Below, piece after piece: positions 25,712 through 35,144 of a stretch of 64,000 nt of DNA. The notes beneath the pieces are model-generated. The model saw nothing but the letters and a program-made list of their open reading frames with translations. It was not told where the DNA came from and did not search any database. Within the stretch, counting starts at the first letter, position 1; each line of letters starts with the position of its first letter. Origin of the DNA: Streptomyces sp. Ru62 (lineage in GTDB: Bacteria > Actinomycetota > Actinomycetes > Streptomycetales > Streptomycetaceae). Location: positions 186,001-250,000 of the forward strand of contig NZ_PQSU01000008.1 in assembly GCF_002920615.1 (NCBI RefSeq), in the 5' to 3' direction. The translations under genes were made by a program, and so were the position numbers.

Positions 25712-26671
25712 GTGCCGCAGCCCCACACCAGCACCATGTCACCGGTCCACCGTCCGCACCCGGCCCCTACTGACCCGCGCACCAGCCGTCGTGGCCCCCG
25801 TACGGGACGGCTCGCGGCCCTCGCCGCCGCCGTCAGCGCCGTCTTCGCCCTGACCACACTCGGCGGACCGGCGGCCCACGGCGCGGACAACCCCTTCGAG
25901 CGCGGCCCCGCGCCGACCGAATCGAGCATCGAGGCGCTCCGCGGGCCGTACGCGGTGTCGGAGACCACCGTCTCCCGGCTCGCCGTCAGCGGATTCGGCG
26001 GAGGCACCATCTACTACCCGACCAGCACCGCCGACGGCACCTTCGGGGCCGTGGCCGTCTCACCCGGCTACACCGGCACCCAGTCCTCCATCTCCTGGCT
26101 GGGCCCTCGTCTGGCGTCGCAAGGGTTCGTGGTCTTCACCATCGACACGCTCACCACGCTGGACCAACCGGACTCCCGTGGGAGCCAACTGCTCGCCGCA
26201 CTCGACTATCTGACGAAGAGCAGCTCGGTCCGCGGCCGCGTCGACTCCACCCGTCTCGGTGTGATGGGCCACTCGATGGGCGGTGGCGGCAGCCTGGAGG
26301 CCGCGAAGTCGCGTCCCTCGCTGCAGGCGGCGATCCCGCTGACCCCGTGGAACCTCGACAAGACCTGGCCCGAGATCAAGACACCCACCCTGATCTTCGG
26401 AGCCGACGGCGACACGATCGCTCCCGTCGCGACCCACGCCGAACCCTTCTACACCACTCTCCCCAGCTCCCTCGACCGCGCGTACCTGGAGCTGAACGGC
26501 GCCACCCACTTCACGCCCAACACCTCGAACACGACGATCGCGAAGTACAGCATCTCCTGGCTGAAGCGGTTCATCGACAACGACACCCGCTACGAGCAGT
26601 TCCTGTGCCCGCTGCCGCGGCCGAGCCTGACCATCGAGGAGTACCGGGGCAACTGCCCGCACACCAGCTGA
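25712..26671 (+). CDS. Secreted polyester hydrolase (cutinase/PETase family)
   Basis: This 319-residue protein has a signal peptide with twin arginines (S-R-R) before a hydrophobic core, and cleavage near A-H-G-A/D-N-P-F (residue ~58). The mature enzyme closely follows type I cutinases such as LCC and TfCut2: N-P-F-E-R-G-P-x-[26 protein letters not shown] (Ser188), [17 protein letters not shown] (Asp234), A-T-H-F (His266) and a terminal disulfide pair (Cys299, Cys315). It should hydrolyse cutin-like and possibly aromatic polyesters outside the cell. The GTG at 25712 has GAGAGGA upstream. Confidence 0.95.
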   Translation: MPQPHTSTMSPVHRPHPAPTDPRTSRRGPRTGRLAALAAAVSAVFALTTLGGPAAHGADNPFERGPAPTESSIEALRGPYAVSETTVSRLAVSGFGGGTIYYPTSTADGTFGAVAVSPGYTGTQSSISWLGPRLASQGFVVFTIDTLTTLDQPDSRGSQLLAALDYLTKSSSVRGRVDSTRLGVMGHSMGGGGSLEAAKSRPSLQAAIPLTPWNLDKTWPEIKTPTLIFGADGDTIAPVATHAEPFYTTLPSSLDRAYLELNGATHFTPNTSNTTIAKYSISWLKRFIDNDTRYEQFLCPLPRPSLTIEEYRGNCPHTS

Positions 26672-26711
26672 CCGAGTGCGCGTACCCGTGCATGGACCGC
26701 CCGTCCATGCC

Positions 26712-26747
26712 CCGGCGGCGGTCGCCCGTGTCGGCGACCGCCGCCGG
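26712..26747 (+). terminator. Strong terminator after the polyester hydrolase
   Basis: CCGGCGGCGGTCGCC (26712-26726) pairs perfectly over 15 bp with 26733-26747 around a 6-nt loop, 40 bp after the stop codon. A smaller hairpin (GCATGGAC...GTCCATGC, 26690-26710) precedes it. Confidence 0.9.
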
Positions 26748-26908
26748 CGTTGTGCCGGGCCACCGCCCGCAGCGGCGCGTGGTGTGCCACGGCACAGGCC
26801 GTTCCCGGGCGGCCCGCCGGAACGTGCAGGTGACGTCCCCGAAGCCTGGAGCGGGAGGCCCGGACGCATGGCTTCCACGCTTCCTTACGCGTCAGTAAGG
26901 TCGTGGGA

Positions 26909-29900
26909 ATGACCGGACAGACGCCCCTGGGACTCGCCTCACCGCGGTACCGGCCGGATCCGCAACGGCACGTGATGGCCGTGTTGTCGGACCGGCTGCG
27001 TGGCGGCGGCGCCTGCGCCGTGACCGGCGAGCCGGGAAGCGGTCGCTCGGCCCTCCTCGCCCACGTCGCCCGCACCTTCACCGCCGGGCCCGTCGTGACC
27101 GTGGGCGCCCGCGCCGGGGAGTTCCGGGAGCCGCTGGCGGGGTTCCGCGCGCTGTGCCACGCGGCGGGGACGGCCGTCGTGGGCGAGGCGGACGCGGTGC
27201 CGGAACTCGTCGGTGCGCTGCGGTCGTCCACGGCCGCGCACCGGACCGTTCTCCTGTGCGTCGACGACGCCCACCTGTGGGACGCAGCCTCCCGGTCCGC
27301 ACTCGGCCGACTCGCCGCTCAGCTACCCGACGGGGGCCGTGTCGCCCTGCTGTTCACCGTCGCCGGACACCGCCCCGCGGATCCGGAGTTCGCCGGCCTG
27401 CCGCTGCTGCGCCTGGCTCCCCTGCCACCGCCGGACTCCGCCGCCCTGCTGGACGACCTCGCACAGGGCGGGCTCGATCCCGGGGTGCGCGACGAGATCT
27501 CAACCGCGGCGGAAGGCAATCCAGGCCTCCTACTGCGGGTCTTCCACCGCCTGACACCGGCCCAGCTGCGCGGGCTCGCACCCCTGCCGCGGCCCGTGGT
27601 CGACGCCGAGACGCTGACCGCCCTGGCCGGCGGCCACCTCACCGGGACGCTTCCCGGGCAACGCGACCTCCTGCTGGTGACCGCCGCTGCCTCACAGGTG
27701 ACGGGCGAGGCCACCGTCGACGCAGACCTCGCGCGGCGCGCAGCCGCGCGGCTCTCCGAGGGTGTGTCCTCCGGCCTCGGGCCATCGCCGCGGCCACTCG
27801 CCGACGAGAACCGTGCCGCGCCCGACTCCGGCCCGCCGTCCTGGCGGTTCGACAGCTCCGAGGTACGGGGCGGTCCGTGTCGGGTGTCGCCGTACGGGCC
27901 GCACCCCGCTGTGCACGGCGGCGGTGACAGCGGGGAGCCCAGTGTCCTCGGGGACGGTGACCTCGGGGACCGCGGTGACAGCGGGGACAGCCGTTTCCCG
28001 GCACAGGTCGCCCCGCTGCCCGAGCCGCTCCACGCTCGCGACGGCCGGATCGGTTTCCGCAGCACGTTGGTGTGCCGCACGGTGTACGCGGAAGCGTCGG
28101 CCGAGCGGCGCCGTGCCGCCCACGACGCGCTGGCCCGTGCGCTGCCCGACGGACGCGGTGTCATGGCGCTGCTGCACCGCTCGTGGGCCGCCACGGCTCC
28201 GGCTCCGTCGCTGGCGTCCGACCTCGCCGCCGCCACGGTCCGGGCGGATCCGGCGGTGTCGCCCGTACTGCGCTGCACGGCCCTTGCCCGTGCCGCCGAC
28301 CTCACCGCGGACAGCGCTCAGCAGGTCCGGTGGTACACGGCCGCCGCCGAACAGGCGCTGCTGGCCGGGCAGTCCGACCGGGCCCTGCGGCTGCTCGACA
28401 CGGCCCGCGGCCGCCCGGCGCCGTCGACGGTACGCGCGCGTGCCGAGCTGCTGCGGGGAACGGTGCTGCGGTGGGACGGCCCCGTCGACGACGCCCGCGA
28501 GACCTTGCTGCTCGCAGCCGAGCTGTTCGCTCCGCACGACACCGAGCGGTCCGCCGAGGCCGCCCTGGCCGCCGCGGACGCCGCCTGGTCGTCGGGCGAC
28601 CTGGCGGCGTGCCTGCGCGCGCTGGCGGGGGAGAGCCCGGATCGGGACTCCTCCTGGTCCGGCGCTCACAGTGCGGGACAAGGTCCGGGCGGCGGGGCGC
28701 AGTCGTCCGGGGGCCTTCACCCGTTCGCCGGCCCCCGCCTCACGGGTGAGCCGGTTGGCACCGCCGTACCGTCCCCGGCCCTGCGCGACCACATGGCGGG
28801 CATGCGGGCTGTCCTGCAAGGCCGCTTCGACCTGGCCACCGCACCCTTGCGGCGGGTGGTGGACCGCGCTTGGACGACGGCCGAACGTGACCGGTTCGCG
28901 CAAGCAGCCGACTTCGACCCGCACCGGTGTGCGCAAGCGGCCGACTTCGACCCGGACCGTTTCGCGCACGCAGCCGACTTCGGCCTCGACCGGTGCGCGG
29001 ACAAGGCGGAGGATCGCCTCGACCGTTCCGCGCACGCAGCCGATGCCGACCAGGACCGTTCCGCGCACCAGGCCGAGGACCACCTCGACCGGCTCCCGCG
29101 CACCTCCCACAACCCCCACGAAGAGCCGCACACGGCCGGTGACGGCCCCGGACAGGCGCGTACCGCAGTCCGCGCCGAACAGCCTCCGCCCTCCACGGCC
29201 GATCACCCTCGACAAACGCGAGTCACACACGCCCCCGACCGGCGCCCCCGCACGGCCGACGCCTCCCGGCGGTTCCCGCCCCCGCCACACGCCCCCGACA
29301 CGCTCCTGCGCGCGGCCGCCGCGGCCCTGCTGCTCGGTGACACCACCGCTGCCCGGCGGGCCGGTGCGCGGGCGCTCGCGGTGGCCCGCGCGGACGGGTC
29401 CGCCGGGCACGAGGCGCGGGCCCTGGAGTTCCTGGCGTACGGCGAACTCCGGGCGGGACGGCACGCGTCGGCCCGGGCCCATGCCGAGGAGGGCCTGGGC
29501 AGCGCGTACCGCACCGGACAGCGCAACACCGCCGCCCATCACCACGCCGTGCTGGCCCTGTCGGCGTCGATCGAGGGCGAAGCGCACACCGTCACCGAGC
29601 ATGTGACCGCCGCGCTGGCCACCGCCCGGCGGCACGGGCTGGCGCAGGCCGCCACGCTGGCCCAGTGGGCCGCCGCCCGCGCCGATCTGGGCCACGGCCG
29701 TCCCCGCGAGGCCGCCGAGCGGCTCGGCCCGCTGGTGCGGCCCGGCCCGGGGCGCGGGCACTTCGCCGTGTGGATGCTCGCCGTGCCGTGTTACGTGGAG
29801 GCGTGCGCGCTGGCCGGGCAGCCGGACGAGGCCCGGGAGGCGGTCGAGGACTTCGCGCGCTGGGCGGCGTGCGACGCCGACCGCCAGGCCCCGGCCCAGC

Positions 29901-30448
29901 TGCTGCGCTGCCGCGCCCTGCTGGCTCCGCCCGAGCCGGCCGACGCGCTGTACCGGGAGGCCCTGCGGCGGCACGGAGAGGCAGCCGGGGACTTCGAGCG
30001 GGCCCGCACCGAGTTGCTGTACGGCAAGTGGCTGCGCAGACGCCGCCGACTGCGCGAGGCGCGCGGCCATCTGCGGGCCGCCCTGCTCGGTTTCGAACGC
30101 TGCGGTGCTCGCCCGTGGGCGCAGCAGGCGGCGGCCGAACTGCGGGCGAACGGCGTGGCCGGGACGGCGGGGACGGCCGGAGCGGACGCGGCGGTGGGGG
30201 GAGGCGGCGCGTCGGCCCCGGGCGGGGTCCTGCCGGAGGGACTGGACCGGCTCACCCCGCAGCAGTTGCGCATCGCCCGCCGTGTCGCCCAGGGCCTCAC
30301 CAACCGTGAGGTGGCCCTGAGCCTGTCGGTGAGCACCCGCACCGTCGACTATCACCTGCGCAACGTCTTCGCCGCCCTCGGCGTCCGCTCCCGGGTGGAG
30401 CTGGCCCGCCTGGTGGAGCAGGCGGAAAAGACCGGTGCACAACTCTAG
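26909..30448 (+). CDS. Large LuxR-type (LAL) regulator with AAA-like ATPase domain
   Basis: This ~1179-residue regulator has an N-terminal P-loop domain with Walker A GEPGSGRS (residues ~40-47) and Walker B VLLCVDDAH (~115-122). The usual Walker A Lys is Arg, which may weaken nucleotide hydrolysis. A long helical TPR/MalT-like region follows, with Gly/Asp-rich and six-fold 11-residue repeats (663-728). The C-terminal LuxR HTH shows L-T-P-Q-Q-L-R-I-A, G-L-T-N-R-E-V-A and S-V-S-T-R-T-V-D-Y-H-L-R-N-V-F. ATG 26909 has AAGG 7 nt upstream. Its position before a PucR gene and the importer operon suggests that it controls amino-acid or polyamine uptake; this is inference. Confidence 0.9.
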   Translation: MTGQTPLGLASPRYRPDPQRHVMAVLSDRLRGGGACAVTGEPGSGRSALLAHVARTFTAGPVVTVGARAGEFREPLAGFRALCHAAGTAVVGEADAVPELVGALRSSTAAHRTVLLCVDDAHLWDAASRSALGRLAAQLPDGGRVALLFTVAGHRPADPEFAGLPLLRLAPLPPPDSAALLDDLAQGGLDPGVRDEISTAAEGNPGLLLRVFHRLTPAQLRGLAPLPRPVVDAETLTALAGGHLTGTLPGQRDLLLVTAAASQVTGEATVDADLARRAAARLSEGVSSGLGPSPRPLADENRAAPDSGPPSWRFDSSEVRGGPCRVSPYGPHPAVHGGGDSGEPSVLGDGDLGDRGDSGDSRFPAQVAPLPEPLHARDGRIGFRSTLVCRTVYAEASAERRRAAHDALARALPDGRGVMALLHRSWAATAPAPSLASDLAAATVRADPAVSPVLRCTALARAADLTADSAQQVRWYTAAAEQALLAGQSDRALRLLDTARGRPAPSTVRARAELLRGTVLRWDGPVDDARETLLLAAELFAPHDTERSAEAALAAADAAWSSGDLAACLRALAGESPDRDSSWSGAHSAGQGPGGGAQSSGGLHPFAGPRLTGEPVGTAVPSPALRDHMAGMRAVLQGRFDLATAPLRRVVDRAWTTAERDRFAQAADFDPHRCAQAADFDPDRFAHAADFGLDRCADKAEDRLDRSAHAADADQDRSAHQAEDHLDRLPRTSHNPHEEPHTAGDGPGQARTAVRAEQPPPSTADHPRQTRVTHAPDRRPRTADASRRFPPPPHAPDTLLRAAAAALLLGDTTAARRAGARALAVARADGSAGHEARALEFLAYGELRAGRHASARAHAEEGLGSAYRTGQRNTAAHHHAVLALSASIEGEAHTVTEHVTAALATARRHGLAQAATLAQWAAARADLGHGRPREAAERLGPLVRPGPGRGHFAVWMLAVPCYVEACALAGQPDEAREAVEDFARWAACDADRQAPAQLLRCRALLAPPEPADALYREALRRHGEAAGDFERARTELLYGKWLRRRRRLREARGHLRAALLGFERCGARPWAQQAAAELRANGVAGTAGTAGADAAVGGGGASAPGGVLPEGLDRLTPQQLRIARRVAQGLTNREVALSLSVSTRTVDYHLRNVFAALGVRSRVELARLVEQAEKTGAQL
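28895..29092 (+). repeat. Six 33-bp (11-residue) repeats inside the LAL gene
   Basis: Six consecutive units of 11 residues: FAQAADFDPHR, CAQAADFDPDR, FAHAADFGLDR, CADKAEDRLDR, SAHAADADQDR, SAHQAEDHLDR. The nucleotide copies diverge progressively from left to right. Hendecad periodicity fits a right-handed coiled coil. Such an insertion is not normal in LAL regulators. Confidence 0.9.
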
Positions 30449-30514
30449 GGACCGACCGGACGGTATGTCATTCTTCGGAGCACGACGCGTCAGCCGACCC
30501 TGGGGGAGACTTCC

Positions 30515-31777
30515 ATGCGTCCTGCCGTACGGCCACGACCCGCGTTCCGCCCGGCGCCCCAGCCGGCGTCCCGGCCGCGCGCACCACACCCCCGGTCGCT
30601 GATCGACGCCGAGGCCCTGCGGGTGCTGCACCGCGCCGCCCGGGCGCTGCTGGACGACCTGCCCGGTCTCACCGACCGGTTGGTCTCCGCCCTCCGGGAA
30701 CGGGAACCGGCCTACCGGGCCGCGCTGGAAGACGACCACCCCGATGTCTGGCAGGAGGTGCACCGCTCGTTGCGGCACAGCGTCTCCTCGCTGCTCGACC
30801 CGCGCGGCACCCGCGACGCCGCACACCGCTGCTCCTGGCGCATCGGCGTCGGCCGTGCCGAACAGGGGCTGCCCCTGGACGCGTTGCTGCACGCCTTCCG
30901 GCTGGGCGGCTCGCTGGTGTGGCAGGAACTGGTCGACGTCACCTCCCGCACCGCCCCGGAGGACGTACGGCTGCTGGTGCATGTGGCCGGCGACGTCTGG
31001 GACTTCGTCGACGAACACTGCACGCTCGTCGCGGACGCCTACCGGCAGACCGAACGGCGACTCGCGTGGCGGCGCGAGAACCGGGTGCGGCTGCTGGCCG
31101 CCGCGCTGCTGGACGGTACCGGCCGCATCGCCGACCTGCCGGAGACCGCGCAGGCCCTCGGTCTGCCCGAGCAGGGGCGTTACGTCGTCGTCGCGGTCGC
31201 GGGCGAGCGGTCCGCCGAGGCCGTACGGGCGCTGTTGCCCCCGAGCGTGCGGGCCCACTGGCACACCGGTCCGGAGACGGACCACGGCATCGTCCTGGCC
31301 GAGGACGGCGTCGTGCCGGTGCCGGACCAGCCGCCGCACGGGCTGCGCGTCGGGATCGGCCTGCCCTTCGACGGACTGGCCGGGGCCGGCGAGGCGCGCC
31401 GGCTGGCGGACACCGCCCTGCGGCTGTGCGATGACGCGGGCGGCACGGTACGGCTCGCCGACCATCTCCCCGAGGCGCTCGTGGTGTCCTGCCCGGAACT
31501 CGCAGGTCTCCTCGTCGAGCGCGCGTTCGGCCCGCTCGCACGGCTGGAACCGGCCGACGCGGACGTGCTGCTCGACACGCTGGCCGCCTGGCTGGCCTGC
31601 GACGGCTCCGCCCAGCGGGCGAGCAGAAGGCTGTACTGCCACCGCAACACCGTGCTGAACCGCCTGCGCCGCTACGAGCAGCTGACCGGCCGTTCCCTGT
31701 CCCGCCCCGCCGACCTGATCGAGATCGCCCTGGCCCTGACCGCCCGTCGGCTCGTCCCTCAACGGCCGACCTCCTGA
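30515..31777 (+). CDS. PucR-family transcriptional regulator
   Basis: This 420-residue protein has GGGGGAG ahead of its ATG. The N-terminus is Arg/Pro-rich and disordered. A helical sensor-like region follows (W-R-I-G-V-G-R-A-E-Q-G-L-P-L-D-A-L-L-H-A-F-R-L-G is typical of CdaR/PucR N-terminal domains), then a GGDEF-derived beta/alpha core. The C-terminal HTH_30 reads A-S-R-R-L-Y-C-H-R-N-T-V-L-N-R-L-R-R-Y-E near residue 370. PucR proteins regulate purine, amino-acid or polyamine catabolism. It lies 66 bp after the LAL gene and upstream of the liv-type importer, its likely target. Confidence 0.92.
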   Translation: MRPAVRPRPAFRPAPQPASRPRAPHPRSLIDAEALRVLHRAARALLDDLPGLTDRLVSALREREPAYRAALEDDHPDVWQEVHRSLRHSVSSLLDPRGTRDAAHRCSWRIGVGRAEQGLPLDALLHAFRLGGSLVWQELVDVTSRTAPEDVRLLVHVAGDVWDFVDEHCTLVADAYRQTERRLAWRRENRVRLLAAALLDGTGRIADLPETAQALGLPEQGRYVVVAVAGERSAEAVRALLPPSVRAHWHTGPETDHGIVLAEDGVVPVPDQPPHGLRVGIGLPFDGLAGAGEARRLADTALRLCDDAGGTVRLADHLPEALVVSCPELAGLLVERAFGPLARLEPADADVLLDTLAAWLACDGSAQRASRRLYCHRNTVLNRLRRYEQLTGRSLSRPADLIEIALALTARRLVPQRPTS

Positions 31778-31806
31778 CGGCCGAGCGACTCCACCGTCGT
31801 CGGCCA

Positions 31807-32180
31807 CCTCCGGCTCCGCCCAAGCCCGGCCGCCCCGCGTACCCCGCTGGGGCCAGTAGCCAACCGTCAGCTCCCGGCTCCCGTGCGGCTCCGTCCACCG
31901 CGGCCGCCCCGCGTACCCCGCTGGGACCAGTAGCCAACCGTCAGCCCCCGGCTCCCATGCGGCTCCGTCCAGCCCGGCGGCCCCGCGTACCCCGCTGGGA
32001 CCAGTAGCCAACCGTCAGCCCCCGGCTCCCGTGCGGCTCCGCCCAGCCCGGCGGCCCCGCGTACCCCGCTCGGACCAGTAGCCAACCGGCTGCCCCGGCT
32101 CCCGTGCCGGACCCGTGCGGCTCCGCCCAGCCCGGCGGCCCCGCGAACCCCACTGGGACCAGTAGCCAACCGGCCGCCCA
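31807..32180. repeat. Tandem array of a 74-bp unit (five copies)
   Basis: The block CCCCGCGTACCCCGCT starts at 31833, 31907, 31981 and 32055 (exact 74-bp period), then, slightly altered, at 32139 (84 bp). Each unit also contains CCAGTAGCCAACCG and CGGCTCC-type segments. The period is not a multiple of three, so it does not encode an in-frame repeat. It separates the PucR gene from the importer operon. Confidence 0.93.
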
Positions 32181-32704
32181 CCGGACCCGCGCCGCCTGCA
32201 AATGCGCCCGTGGCTCCGTCCGCCGCCCCGCGCGCGCCTGGCACGCCGTCGGCACCGTCCCCAGGCTCCGCCGCCCTGCCCGAAAGGCCACTTCCCGCCC
32301 GGAGACGAGCCCCGCCCGGAGGCGAATTCTCCCCGAAAGACCGCCTGTACCCGGAGAGCCAACCCATGCCCCGCTCGCCGGCCCGGCCCCCCGCAGCCGA
32401 CCTCCTGACCGCCCAGCGAGTCCACCGTCGACAGCCGCCCTCGGGCTCCCGCACAGTTCCGCCCGGCCCGACCCCCCCGTGTGCTCCACCCGGCCACCCT
32501 CCGGACCACTCACCAGCTCAGCACAGCCCGCCCCCACCCGGACCACTGGGCACCCGCACAGCTCCCCGGTGTGCTCGTTGGGCCGCCGCACCGACCGTGC
32601 CCCCGTGCCTGTCCCCGCTTCGGCCACCCGTGGTCTCGTGAGCTTCCTCCCAGTCCCGAGCACCCAGCCCGGGCCGTACGCCGACCCGGTTCAGAGGAGC
32701 CGCG
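32181..32704. other. Leader region of the importer operon
   Basis: 524 bp, Pro/Arg-codon-like in every frame but with no start, motif or ribosome site of its own. It presumably holds the promoter of the livFGHMK-type operon. Confidence 0.5.
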
Positions 32705-33471
<767 letters not shown>

Positions 33472-33475
<4 letters not shown>

Positions 33476-34251
33476 CCGTCCCCGTTCTGAGCGTGCGGGA
33501 CGTCACGGTCCGGTTCGCCGGTCTGACCGCCCTGGACGGCGTCTCCTTCACCGTCAGCCCCCGCACAGTCCACGCCCTCATCGGGCCCAACGGCGCGGGC
33601 AAGTCCACGTGCTTCAACGTGCTGTCCGGCCTCACCCGCCCCGCCGGCGGCACGGTCCGGCTCGGCGACACGGACCTGACCAGGCTCGCCCCGCACCGCA
33701 TCGCCCGGCTCGGCATGGCCCGCACGTTCCAGAACATCGTCACCACCGCGGGCACGGTCGCCGACAACCTGATGCTCGGCCGGCACCTCCACGCGCGGGC
33801 CGGTTTCCTCGCGAGCGCCCTGCGTCTGCCGTGGGCGGTGCGCGAGGAGCGCACACACCTCTCCCACGCCCGGCGTATCGCCGAACTGACCGGCCTGGGC
33901 GCGCACTTCGACAGCCCGGTGGGCCTGCTGCCGTACGGCGACCGCAAGCGCGTGGAGCTGGCCCGCGCCCTGTGCCTGGAGCCGCGCGTGCTCCTGCTGG
34001 ACGAGCCGGTGGCCGGCATGAACGCCGCCGAACGCGCCCGCACCGCCGAGGTGATCGGGCGGATCCGTGCCGAACTCGACCTGTCCGTCCTGCTGGTGGA
34101 ACACGACATGGGCCTGGTGATGCGCCTCGCCGACGAGGTGACGGTCCTCGACTTCGGCCGTCGTATCGCCCGCGGCACACCGGACGAGGTCCGCCGCGAT
34201 CCCGAGGTGCTGCGCGCCTACCTCGGCACGCCACAGGAGGGAGCCGCGTGA
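33472..34251 (+). CDS. livG: Branched-chain amino-acid-type ABC transporter ATPase (LivG)
   Basis: This 259-residue partner ATPase starts within the livF stop codon. Walker A is G-P-N-G-A-G-K-S-T. The LivG marker G-M-A-R-T-F-Q-N-I follows the Q-loop region. The signature is atypical (L-L-P-Y-G-D-R-K-R-V-E-L-A-R-A-L), as is normal for LivG. Walker B is V-L-L-L-D-E-P-V-A-G-M-N, then the H-loop L-V-E-H-D-M. It pairs with LivF to form the ATPase heterodimer. The GTGA overlap with livH indicates coupled translation. Confidence 0.93.
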
Positions 34252-35144
34252 CCGGTCTTCTCGACGACCTGCTCGGCGGACTCGCCCTCGGCGCGGTCTA
34301 CGCCCTGGTCGCACTCGGCTTCGTCGTCATCTTCAAGGCGTCGGGCGTCCTGAACTTCGCCCACGGCTCGCTGCTCCTCCTCGGCGGCTACCTCACCGCC
34401 GTGCTGCACGACGACATCGGCTTCGCCGGAGCCCTCGCGGTGGGCGTCCTCGCCACCGCCGTCCTGGCCGGACTGCTCGACCGGCTGCTGCTGCGACGCG
34501 GAGATCCCGACCCGCACACCGCGCACGTCCAGACCATCGTCACGATCGGTGTCGACATCGTGCTGCTCACCGACCTGTCCCGGCGCATCGGGGGAGACCT
34601 GCTGTCGCTGGGCGATCCCTGGGGTGACGCGGTGACCAGGGTCGGGCCGGTGACGGTCGCCGACAGCAGACTCGCCGCGATCGCGGTGTCCGCAGTGGCC
34701 ATCGCCGTCGTCTTCGGCCTGTTCCGCCACACCCGCTGGGGATTGTCCCTGCGGGCCGCCGGGGAGGACCTGGAGGCGGCGGCGCTCATGGGCGTACGCC
34801 TGTCCCGGGTGCGCACGCTCGCCTGGTGCCTGGCGGGTGCGCTGGCCGCCCTGGCGGCGGTGTTCCTCGCCGCGTTCCCCGCGCCGGGCCTGGAGCGGAC
34901 CACCGGTCAGATCGCGCTGAAGGCGTTCCCGGCCGCCATCCTCGGCGGCATGGCCTCACCGCCCGGCGCGCTCGCCGGCAGCCTGCTGATCGGGCTGACG
35001 GAGGCGCTGGTCGCCGGTCACCAGTCGGAACTGCGCCTGCTGGGCGAGGGGTTCGGCGATGTCGCCCCCTACGCCGTGATGGTCCTGGTGTTGCTCGTCA
35101 GGCCCACCGGACTGTTCGGTACGAAGGGAGCGGCCCGTGTCTGA
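34248..35144 (+). CDS. livH: ABC transporter permease (LivH)
   Basis: This 298-residue membrane protein has a GTG start overlapping the livG stop. About eight hydrophobic helices are visible. Family marks are G-A-V-Y-A-L-V-A-L-G-F-V-V-I-F, L-N-F-A-H-G in the N-terminal third, the coupling-helix region R-A-A-G-E-D-L-E-A-A-A-L-M-G-V, and P-T-G-L-F-G at the C-terminus. With LivM it forms the transmembrane channel. An 8-nt overlap links it to livM. Confidence 0.92.
   Translation: MTGLLDDLLGGLALGAVYALVALGFVVIFKASGVLNFAHGSLLLLGGYLTAVLHDDIGFAGALAVGVLATAVLAGLLDRLLLRRGDPDPHTAHVQTIVTIGVDIVLLTDLSRRIGGDLLSLGDPWGDAVTRVGPVTVADSRLAAIAVSAVAIAVVFGLFRHTRWGLSLRAAGEDLEAAALMGVRLSRVRTLAWCLAGALAALAAVFLAAFPAPGLERTTGQIALKAFPAAILGGMASPPGALAGSLLIGLTEALVAGHQSELRLLGEGFGDVAPYAVMVLVLLVRPTGLFGTKGAARV

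Noticed and set aside
27692..32011. A 1439-residue open frame on the minus strand
   Set aside because: It is antisense to the LAL and PucR genes, both of which have clear domains, and runs through the 74-bp array. Its composition (Gly/Arg/Val) is that of a high-GC shadow.
31807..32180. CRISPR array
   Set aside because: The units are contiguous 74-bp tandem copies without unique spacers, and no cas genes are present.
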